Source of the DNA: Streptomyces olindensis
Lineage (GTDB): Bacteria > Actinomycetota > Actinomycetes > Streptomycetales > Streptomycetaceae
Assembly (NCBI GenBank): GCA_000696115.1
Contig: JJOH01000019.1
Span: forward strand, 747,739 to 811,738
Length of the DNA: 64,000 bases
Direction of reading: 5' to 3'
Shown here: positions 54,899 through 61,668 of the stretch, one piece after another
Numbering within the stretch: position 1 is the first letter of the stretch
Layout: each line of letters starts with the position of its first letter
The notes under the pieces: model-generated
What the model saw: the letters and a program-made list of their open reading frames with translations, nothing else
The model's database searches: none
Told to the model about the DNA's origin: nothing
Position numbers and translations under genes: made by a program

Positions 54899-56797
54899 GT
54901 GTCCTCGGCCCCCGCTCCCCCGCCCGCCGCCGACCCCGTGGCGGACCTGCACCGGTCCGGCCGCCTGGCCGCCGAGTATCCGCGGCTGCCCGAGCTGCTG
55001 CGCGGGCTCGGTGACGACGAACTGCAGCGCGCGGGGCGGTTGCTGACGCGCCTGTCGCCCGACGAGGTGCTCGCCGAGCATCCGGGCCAGCCGACCGTGT
55101 CGGTCGCGGTCACCGGGCACGGCACGGTGAGCGGGCTGGTCCCGCCGCTCACCGCGGAACTGGCCCGGCATGGACTGCTGTTGCGCCCGCACGTCGGCGA
55201 TTTCGGCAGCTGGCTGTTCGATCTGGCCGATCCCGCGAGCGAGGTGTACGCGGCCGGCGGTGACCTGGTCGTGTGCGTGCTGGACGCCGACGTGGTCTTC
55301 GACGAGGTCCCCTGGCCCTGGCGGCCCGAGGACGTGGAGCAGGTGCTGGCCGAGAAGGTCCGGCTCCTGGACAAGCTCGCCGCCACTCATGCCTCGGCCG
55401 GGTCGGGCACGCTCGTGTACACCACCCTGCCGCTCCCCCGGGAGTTCTCCGCCCAGTTGGTGGACCACCGCTCCCGCTCCCGGCTGGGCGCGGTGTGGCG
55501 GAGGGGGAACGCCCGGCTGCTGGGGCTGATGGAGGAGCATCCGGGGCTCGTCGTCCTCGACCTGGACCAGTTGCTCACCGGTCCGGCCGCCCTGGGCGAC
55601 GCCCGCCTGGCGGCGTACACGGGAACGCCGTTCACGCCCGAGTTGACCGCCGCCCTCGCCCGCGACCTGGCCCACCTGGTGCGCGGGCGGTCCGGGCGGG
55701 CGAAGAAGGTGCTCGCCGTCGACCTGGACGGCACGTTGTGGGGCGGGGTGCTGGGCGACGACGGGCCGGAGGGCATCGAGGTCGCCGGTGGCCTGCGGGG
55801 CCGGGCGTTCCGGCAGCTGCAACGGGTGGTCGCGCAGCTCGCCTCGCGTGGGGTGCTGCTGGCCGCGGTCAGCAAGAACGACCTGGACCCGGTGCGGCAG
55901 GTGCTGCGTGAGCATCCCGAGATGACGTTGCGTGAGGACGACTTCGTGCGCGTCGTGGCCAACTGGGAGCCCAAGCACGGGAATCTGCGGGCCCTGGCGG
56001 AGGACCTCAACCTCGGTCTGGACAGTTTCGTCTTCGCTGACGACAGCGCCTACGAGTGCGGCCTGGTCGCCCGGGAACTGCCGGAGGTGACGGTGCTGCA
56101 CCTGGACGGCGATCCCGCGCTGCACGCCCGACGGCTGCTCGCCGACGGCTGGTTCGACGTGCGGGACCTCACGGAGGACGACGTACGGCGACCTGCCCGC
56201 TACCGCGAGGAACTCGTCCGCAAGGACTTCCTCGACTCCTTCCCCTCGCTGGAGGACTACCTGCGCGAGCTGGAGGTGCGGGTGGAACTGGCCACGGCGA
56301 GCGAGACCGACACGCCCCGGCTCGCGCAGCTCACGCAGCGCACGAACCAGTTCAACCTGACCACGCGGCGGCTCCAGCACGACGAGGTCCGCGCGCTGGC
56401 CGGTTCGCCCGGGCAGCTGGTCCTGGCCATCAGGTCCGGCGACCGCTTCGGGGACAACGGGCTGGTCGGGGCGGTGTTCGTGCGGACCGGCGGGCCGGTG
56501 TGGCGCATCGACAACTTCCTGCTGAGCTGCCGGGTCTTCGCCCGGGGCATCGAGCAGGGCTGCCTGGCGGCGCTGCTGGAGCACGCCCGCGCCCGCGGCG
56601 CCGAGGCCGTCGAGGCCCGCTATGTGCCGTCCCCGAAGAACGGCAAGGTCAAGGACTTCTATCCGCGCAACGGCTTCGACGCACACGGGCACGCCGAGGA
56701 CGGGTCCGCCCTGTTCCGTCATGAGCTGCGGCGGATCACGGCGGTGCCCGGGCATCTGGGCCTGACGGTGCGCTGGGAGCGGGAGGGAACACGATGA
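54899..56797 (+). CDS. FkbH-like HAD-family glyceryl-ACP-forming enzyme
   Basis: 632 residues; GTG 54899 with GGAGGG 8 bases upstream. Residues about 1-265 form the N-terminal region seen in long FkbH homologues. The HAD motif is VDLDGTLWGG with Asp275 and Asp277, followed by KNDL and FADDS segments near 322 and 380. The C-terminal third is GNAT-like (RIDNFLLSCRVFARGIEQG, then SPKNGKVKDFYPRNGF). FkbH proteins dephosphorylate 1,3-bisphosphoglycerate and load glyceryl onto an ACP. This feeds tetronate rings or methoxymalonyl units. No methoxymalonyl partners (FkbG, FkbI, FkbK) are present here, so the tetronate role is preferred. The required discrete ACP is not in the window. The stop overlaps the next start (ATGA). 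Confidence 0.92.
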   Translation: MSSAPAPPPAADPVADLHRSGRLAAEYPRLPELLRGLGDDELQRAGRLLTRLSPDEVLAEHPGQPTVSVAVTGHGTVSGLVPPLTAELARHGLLLRPHVGDFGSWLFDLADPASEVYAAGGDLVVCVLDADVVFDEVPWPWRPEDVEQVLAEKVRLLDKLAATHASAGSGTLVYTTLPLPREFSAQLVDHRSRSRLGAVWRRGNARLLGLMEEHPGLVVLDLDQLLTGPAALGDARLAAYTGTPFTPELTAALARDLAHLVRGRSGRAKKVLAVDLDGTLWGGVLGDDGPEGIEVAGGLRGRAFRQLQRVVAQLASRGVLLAAVSKNDLDPVRQVLREHPEMTLREDDFVRVVANWEPKHGNLRALAEDLNLGLDSFVFADDSAYECGLVARELPEVTVLHLDGDPALHARRLLADGWFDVRDLTEDDVRRPARYREELVRKDFLDSFPSLEDYLRELEVRVELATASETDTPRLAQLTQRTNQFNLTTRRLQHDEVRALAGSPGQLVLAIRSGDRFGDNGLVGAVFVRTGGPVWRIDNFLLSCRVFARGIEQGCLAALLEHARARGAEAVEARYVPSPKNGKVKDFYPRNGFDAHGHAEDGSALFRHELRRITAVPGHLGLTVRWEREGTR

Positions 56798-57831
56798 ACG
56801 ACGTCGCCGAGCTCAAGGAGTTCACGCGCGTCCACGCCCGGGCCCTGCAACTGCCGCCCGAGCTCTACGCGGAGGTGCTGGACCGGGTCACCAACGACGA
56901 GGACGGTGCCCCGGGGTCGTGGGCGGTGGAGTGGTCGGCGACGGCGGCCGCGCTGGCCGAGACCGGCCGGCTGCTGCCGTCGTTCCTGTGCTCGGCCATG
57001 GCCCGTTTTCCGTTCGTCGACGGTCCGGCGCGGCGCTCGGCCTACGAGCGGGCCCGGTCGGTGTTCGACCGGTGGCGCGGGCAGCATCCGGACATCGAGC
57101 CGGTGCGGGTGAAGTCGCCCGGTGGGGAGCTGGTCTGCTGGGCGGGTGGTCTGTCCGCCGCGGAGCCGAAGCCGCTGCTGCTGGTGACGGGCGGGATCGT
57201 CAGCGTCAAGGAGCAGTGGGCGCCGGTGGTGCTGCAGGCGGCCCAGCTGGGCATGGCGGTGGTCGTGACGGAACTGCCGGGCGTGGGCGAGAACTCCCTC
57301 GTGTACGACCGGGACAGCTGGCGGATGCTGCCGGCCGTGCTGGACGCGGTCGCGGACCGCGCGGACGTCTCCCGCACCTACGCCCTCGCGAACAGCTTCG
57401 GCGGGCATCTGGCGCTGCGCTGGGCGGGGCGGGACGCGCGGCTGCGCGGGATCGTGACGTCCGGGGCGCCGGTCAGCGTCTTTTTCACCGACGGCGCCTG
57501 GCAGCGTCGGCTGCCGCGCATCACCCGGGACACGCTGGCCCGGCTGACGGGCGTGGCGCCGGGTGACGACGGGGCGCTGGGCGCGGTGCTGGCCGACTGG
57601 GCGCTGACGCCACAGGAGCTGTCCGCGCTGGACATCCCGGTCTGCTACTCGGCCAGCCTGCGCGACGAGATCGTCCCCGCGGGGGATCCGGCGTTCCTGC
57701 GCCGGCACGTGCGGCGGCTGACCCTGAACGAGTTCGACGACGTGCACGGCGCGCCGGGGCACGTCCAGCAGACCGTGGAGTGGACGTTCGGTTCGCTGCT
57801 GGCCATGCGGGACGGTGCCCCGCCGTCCTGA
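56794..57831 (+). CDS. Alpha/beta hydrolase (FrsA/DUF1100-like), candidate tetronate-tailoring eliminase
   Basis: 345 residues, translationally coupled by a 4-base ATGA overlap to the FkbH-like gene. The alpha/beta-hydrolase core is at about residues 125-330: LLLVTGGIVSVKEQW (oxyanion-region strand), nucleophile elbow ANSFGG with Ser201, acid region DEIVPAGDP near 290, and a late His in DVHGAPGH near 310. A helical N-terminal cap of about 110 residues is typical of FrsA/2,6-dihydroxy-pseudo-oxynicotine-hydrolase-like enzymes. In agglomerin-type pathways an alpha/beta-hydrolase-fold protein removes acetate from the acetylated tetronate to give the exocyclic methylene. The tight coupling to FkbH makes that the leading guess. 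The partner acyltransferase is not in the window. Confidence 0.82.
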   Translation: MNDVAELKEFTRVHARALQLPPELYAEVLDRVTNDEDGAPGSWAVEWSATAAALAETGRLLPSFLCSAMARFPFVDGPARRSAYERARSVFDRWRGQHPDIEPVRVKSPGGELVCWAGGLSAAEPKPLLLVTGGIVSVKEQWAPVVLQAAQLGMAVVVTELPGVGENSLVYDRDSWRMLPAVLDAVADRADVSRTYALANSFGGHLALRWAGRDARLRGIVTSGAPVSVFFTDGAWQRRLPRITRDTLARLTGVAPGDDGALGAVLADWALTPQELSALDIPVCYSASLRDEIVPAGDPAFLRRHVRRLTLNEFDDVHGAPGHVQQTVEWTFGSLLAMRDGAPPS

Positions 57832-57855
57832 GCGGGGCGCCACGCGCTCGAAAGG

Positions 57856-57902
57856 GCCGTCACCGGGACCGCGTCGGGGGATGCCGCGGTCCCGGTGACG
57901 GC
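57856..57902. terminator. 18-bp hairpin between convergent hydrolase and exporter genes
   Basis: Arms 57856-57873 and 57885-57902 are perfectly complementary with an 11-base loop. Position between two converging stops fits a shared bidirectional terminator. Confidence 0.85.
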
Positions 57903-57937
57903 TGTGCCGTCGCGGACCGGCCCTCAGCCGGGGGATG

Positions 57938-59569
57938 TCACTGGAGGGCCAGGTCGCGGCGGCGGAACAGGGCGGTGCCCGCGGCGGTGAGGACCGCCGT
58001 GATCACCAGCAGCACCAGCAGGGGGCCGACCGTGAAGTCGCCGCCGGGCAGACCGGGTACGTGACTGAACGGCGAGATGTCCATGACCACCTGCGGCAGG
58101 TCCAGCGTCGAGCCGATCTGGCTGATCAGCAGGCACAGCGCGAACGCGGCCCAGGGCAGGCCGATGGCCAACCGGGGCAGGGAGCCGAAGGTCAGCACGG
58201 CGAACGCGGCCAGCACCAGCACGGCCGGCAGGCGCACCAGCGCGGCCGCGACGAGGGAGCCGAACTCCGCTCCCATGTCCCCGGTGGCCAGGCCGTAGCC
58301 GACGGCGGCGCTGATCCCGGTGAGCAGCATCAGCACGGTGACACCGGCGAGCGTGACGACCAGATGGCCCGTCAGCCAGCTGAACCGGCTGGTGGCCGCG
58401 GACAGCACTGTCTCCAGTCCGCCGCTGGTTTCCTCGTGGCGCATCCGGTTCAGCGACTGCACGGCGAATCCGGCGACGGCGAGGCCCATCAGGCCGATGG
58501 TGGCGGACAGGTAGGCGTCCAGCAGCGAGCCGGTGCCGCCGAGTTGCTGGATGATCTCGGCGGTGCGCTCGCTGTCGCCGATCAGGTCGTTGATCTCGTC
58601 GCCGACGACGCCGAAGGCGAAGCTCATGACGGACACGCCGACGGCCCAGCCGGCCAGGGACCCGCGGTGCAGGAACCAGGCCAGACCGGTCGGGCTGAGC
58701 AGGGCGGGGGCGGCCTCGGGCGGGCGGGGCGACACCGCGCGCATGCCCATGCCGACGTCGCGGACGCGGGTGAGGGCGAAGGCCACGCCGACCTGGACGA
58801 CGAAGGCGGCGAGCGGCAGGGCCAGCACCCACCACCGATCCTGGTCGTAGGGGCGGATCTGCTGGCCCCAGCCGATCGGGGAGAACCAGGAGGGCCAGGC
58901 GCTCTCGACGCGCAGGCCGCCGTCGGTGGTGCGGCCGGCCACGTCGCCGACGGCGCGCAGCATGAACGCCACGCCGAGCACGGCCGCCGCGGCGCCGTTG
59001 GCGGCCCGGGAACTCTCCCAGATCTGGGCGGTGACCGCGGCGACGCCGGCGAAGGAGACACCGACCGCGCCGATCGCGGCGCCGGCCGCGAAGGAGGAGC
59101 CCGGCGGCAGACCCGCCGACGCCAGTCCGAGGGCGCTGACGACCGCGAGCACCACGTTGGCCAGGACGGCGAGGAGCAGTCCGGCCGTGAGGGCCGCGTG
59201 CCGGCCGACGGCGGTGGAGCCGATCAGCTCGGAACGTCCCAGTTCCTCGTTCTGCCGGGTGTGGCGGACGACGGCGAGGGTGCTCATCAACGCGGCGGCC
59301 GCGAGGACGAGCAGCAGGGACTGCGTCATGGCCGTGGCGCCCTCGCTGGCGCCGGAGACCAGGCCGCTGAACACCAGGGAGGCCGGGTTGTCGGCGGCGC
59401 TGGTCTGGGCGGCGATCCGGTCCTTCTCGGTTGCGTACAGGCCGCTGATGCTGGAGGCCGTGGCCGTCTGCACCAGGGTCAGTCCGATGATCCACAGCGG
59501 GAGTTGGATCCGGTCCCGGCGCAGGGCGAGCCGGAGCAGGTCGCCGGTGCCGGCGAAGTAACGGCTCAT
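57938..59569 (-). CDS. ABC exporter permease, polyketide-antibiotic exporter family (TnrB3-like)
   Basis: 543 residues; ATG 59569 lies within the ATGA overlap with the ATPase gene. About twelve hydrophobic segments, for example AALMSTLAVV near 90, AALTAGLLLAVLANVVLAVV near 115-135, VLALPLAAFVVQVGVAFAL near 250-270, several between 340 and 480, and LLVLLVITAVLTAAGTALF at the C-terminus. There is no nucleotide-binding domain. It belongs to the large-permease family annotated as exporters of polyketide antibiotics, which includes TnrB3 of tetronasin resistance. With the ATPase it should pump out the ionophore. Family membership is clear; the substrate is inferred. Confidence 0.9.
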   Translation of the reverse strand: MSRYFAGTGDLLRLALRRDRIQLPLWIIGLTLVQTATASSISGLYATEKDRIAAQTSAADNPASLVFSGLVSGASEGATAMTQSLLLVLAAAALMSTLAVVRHTRQNEELGRSELIGSTAVGRHAALTAGLLLAVLANVVLAVVSALGLASAGLPPGSSFAAGAAIGAVGVSFAGVAAVTAQIWESSRAANGAAAAVLGVAFMLRAVGDVAGRTTDGGLRVESAWPSWFSPIGWGQQIRPYDQDRWWVLALPLAAFVVQVGVAFALTRVRDVGMGMRAVSPRPPEAAPALLSPTGLAWFLHRGSLAGWAVGVSVMSFAFGVVGDEINDLIGDSERTAEIIQQLGGTGSLLDAYLSATIGLMGLAVAGFAVQSLNRMRHEETSGGLETVLSAATSRFSWLTGHLVVTLAGVTVLMLLTGISAAVGYGLATGDMGAEFGSLVAAALVRLPAVLVLAAFAVLTFGSLPRLAIGLPWAAFALCLLISQIGSTLDLPQVVMDISPFSHVPGLPGGDFTVGPLLVLLVITAVLTAAGTALFRRRDLALQ

Positions 59570-60492
59570 CGCCGCGCTCCGGCCGTCTCGCGCTGGGCGG
59601 GCACCTCTTCGCCGTAGTGCCGCATGAACAGCTCCTCCAGCGTGGGCGGGGCGCTGGTCAGGGACACGATGCCGAAGTCGGCCGCGTGGCTGATCACGGC
59701 GCCGACCTTGCCGCTGTCGACGGTGAAGCTGAGCCCGTCGGCGTCGGAGCGCACGTCGTGGACGCCCTCGAACCGGTCGAGACCGGTCAGCTCGCGCTCC
59801 GTCTGGACCGTGATCGAGACCCGGGTGAGGTGGCGCAGCTCCTTCATCGAGCCGGACTCCACGGTGCGGCCCTCACGGATGATGCTGACGCGGTCGCACA
59901 GGGCCTCCGCCTCGGCCAGGATGTGACTGGACAGCAGCACGGTCGCGCCGCCCCGCTTCAGGTCGAGGACGCAGCTCTGGAACACCGACTCCATGAGGGG
60001 GTCGAGACCGGAGGTGGGCTCGTCGAAGATGTACAGCTCCACGTCGGAGGCGAGCGCCGCGACCAGGGCCACCTTCTGCCGGTTGCCCTTGGAGTAGGTC
60101 CGGAACTTCTTCGTGGGATCGAGTTTGAACCGCTCCAGCAGCTCGTCGCGGCGCCTCTTGTCGATGCCGCCGCGCAACTTGCCGATCAGGTCGATCGACT
60201 CGCCGCCGGAGAGATTGGGCCAGAGGTTCACGTCGCCCGGTACGTAGGCGAGACGGCGGTGCAGGTCCACGGCCTCGTGCCAGGGGTCTCCGTCCAGCAT
60301 CCGAACCTCGCCGGCATCGGCCCGCAGCAGGCCGAGCAGGACCCGGATGGTCGTGGACTTGCCGGCGCCGTTGGGCCCCAGGAGGCCGTGCACCTCGCCC
60401 TGCCTGACCGCCAGGTCGAAACCGTCGAGGGCCCGCACCTGACCGAACGTCTTCACTAAGCCTGCTACGGCAATGGAGTTCGTCACTGTCAC
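59566..60492 (-). CDS. ABC transporter ATP-binding protein (DrrA/TnrB2-like)
   Basis: 308 residues from GTG 60492; GTG 60486 is equally possible and no good ribosome site precedes either. Walker A GPNGAGKSTT near residue 38, Q-loop region near 80-90, signature YSKGNRQKVALVAAL near 133, and Walker B LYIFDEPTSGLDP near 153. The C-terminal 80 residues are the DrrA-type regulatory extension. Transcribed first, then coupled to the permease by ATGA. A promoter-like pair (GATACG/TTTCAC) sits so close that the message may be leaderless. Together with the permease it forms the likely self-resistance exporter. Confidence 0.93.
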   Translation of the reverse strand: MTVTNSIAVAGLVKTFGQVRALDGFDLAVRQGEVHGLLGPNGAGKSTTIRVLLGLLRADAGEVRMLDGDPWHEAVDLHRRLAYVPGDVNLWPNLSGGESIDLIGKLRGGIDKRRRDELLERFKLDPTKKFRTYSKGNRQKVALVAALASDVELYIFDEPTSGLDPLMESVFQSCVLDLKRGGATVLLSSHILAEAEALCDRVSIIREGRTVESGSMKELRHLTRVSITVQTERELTGLDRFEGVHDVRSDADGLSFTVDSGKVGAVISHAADFGIVSLTSAPPTLEELFMRHYGEEVPAQRETAGARR

Positions 60493-60494
60493 AA

Positions 60495-60522
60495 CGTATC
60501 AAACTTCCACGACTTTGTGAAA
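60495..60522 (-). promoter_or_regulatory. Candidate exporter promoter, possibly leaderless
   Basis: Minus strand TTTCAC (60517-60522), 16-bp spacer, GATACG (60495-60500). Initiation 6-8 bases downstream would fall at or next to the GTG at 60486. TTTCACAAAG resembles the TTTCATGAAA palindrome at the regulator promoter. Confidence 0.45.
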
Positions 60523-60630
60523 TCTGCGAAATCTCAGTTCGCGGGGCCGGGGCGGACGGGTGCAGCCCGGGCGGGCCGGGGTCCGTCCCCCTGCCCCCTG
60601 TGCGCCAGGCATGCATCGACAGGCGGGACC

Positions 60631-60658
60631 CTAGGGGGCTCTTAGGGGTGGGTAGGGG
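60631..60658 (+). repeat. TAGGGG triple direct repeat upstream of the SARP gene
   Basis: TAGGGG at 60632, 60643 and 60653 (periods 11 and 10 bp) is preceded by C, T and G. The helical spacing is that of SARP-type sites, but no -10 lies 8 bp downstream, so it may be autoregulatory or bind another factor. Confidence 0.55.
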
Positions 60659-60818
60659 CTTCAGACGCCTTCCGCTTTCTCATAGCCTGCAAAGGCCTGC
60701 ACGGCCACGGGAACACTTGTCCGGCACATCACACGGAGGTGGACGGGAGAAGCCTTGACATTCGCTTCACGGAAAGTACAGAAACGGAAGCAGCGTATTG
60801 TCAACGGGGGTTGAGTTA

Positions 60819-61589
60819 GTGCAATACGACATACTCGGACCGGTACGGGTGACCGACACTCGGGGCGGCAGGTTCGTCAGCGCCAGGAAGATGCAGGTGC
60901 TGCTGGTCCTCCTGCTCATCCGCGCCCGACAGGTGGTCTCCATCGACGAGGCCATCGCCGAGATCTGGGGGGACAATCCCCCACGCCGGGCAACGGCAGG
61001 CATTCACGTGTACATCTCCCAACTCCGAAAGTTCCTCGCGCAACCCGGCAGCCGGCACAATCCGATTCTCACGCGGCCGCCCGGATATCTGTTCCATCTC
61101 GGCGACGACGAGTTCGACGTCGACCGGTTCCAGGAGCTGCTCCACCAGGGGCGGCGGCACCTCAAGGAAGGCCGGCCGGAGAACGCCGTCGCCGCATTCG
61201 AGACGGGACTCTCCCTCTGGCGCGGCCCGGCCCTCGGCGACCTGTGCGACGGGCCGATCATCGAGGGCTTCGCCACGTGGCTGGAGGAGACCCGGCTGGA
61301 GTGCGTCGAGTCGCTGATCGAGGCGCAGCTCAGTCTCGGCCTGCACCGTGAACTCGTCGGCCGCCTCTACTCCCTGACGGCCCAGCACCCGCTGCGGGAG
61401 ACGTTCTACCGCCAGCTGATGCTCGCCCTGTGCCGCTCCGAGCGGCAGGCCGACGCACTGCGCACCTACCAGCAGGCCCGGACCCGCCTCAACGAGGAGC
61501 TGGGTCTGGAGCCGTGCCGGGCGCTGCGGGATCTGCAGCAGGCCATCCTGATCGCCGACGAACGGCTGGAGCTGCCCACCGCGGTATGA
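60819..61589 (+). CDS. SARP-family transcriptional activator, likely cluster-situated
   Basis: 256 residues from GTG 60819, chosen because ACGGGGG lies 8 bases upstream and the family start (QYDILGPVRV) follows. A TTG at 60798 would add seven residues including a TTA-encoded Leu. The N-terminal OmpR-like winged helix spans residues about 1-95 (LRKFLAQPGSRHNPILTRPPGYLF). The bacterial transcriptional activation domain (BTAD) spans about 100-245, from FDVDRFQELLHQG to TYQQARTRLNEELGLEPC. There is no ATPase domain, so it is a small SARP of ActII-ORF4/RedD size. SARPs bind heptamer repeats 8 bp upstream of -10 elements, exactly the arrangement found at five promoters here, so it is the presumed activator of the PKS genes. 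Confidence 0.92.
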   Translation: MQYDILGPVRVTDTRGGRFVSARKMQVLLVLLLIRARQVVSIDEAIAEIWGDNPPRRATAGIHVYISQLRKFLAQPGSRHNPILTRPPGYLFHLGDDEFDVDRFQELLHQGRRHLKEGRPENAVAAFETGLSLWRGPALGDLCDGPIIEGFATWLEETRLECVESLIEAQLSLGLHRELVGRLYSLTAQHPLRETFYRQLMLALCRSERQADALRTYQQARTRLNEELGLEPCRALRDLQQAILIADERLELPTAV

Positions 61590-61610
61590 CCCGCGCCGCA
61601 GCCGCCACGG

Positions 61611-61642
61611 GGGCGGGCGGAGCCACCGGGCTCCGCCCGCCC
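61611..61642. terminator. 14-bp GC hairpin between SARP and the right-edge PKS
   Basis: Arms 61611-61624 and 61629-61642 are perfectly complementary around loop accg. It lies between converging stop codons. Confidence 0.85.
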
Positions 61643-61668
61643 TCGCCGTTCGTCACCGCGGAGCGGTC

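Larger units (their letters stand above)
60493..60818. other. Divergent control region between exporter and SARP genes
   Basis: No gene in 326 bases. The left end holds the exporter promoter (60495-60522). The middle has a TAGGGG triple repeat (60631-60658) and CATAGC (60681-60686) as a possible -10 of the SARP gene. The last 60 bases, around 60760-60800, are relatively AT-rich. Confidence 0.6.

Noticed and set aside
54899..56797. FkbH-like protein as part of a methoxymalonyl-ACP pathway
   Set aside because: None of the usual partners (O-methyltransferase next to it, two dehydrogenases, ACP) are adjacent, and all ATs seen carry malonyl or methylmalonyl signatures.
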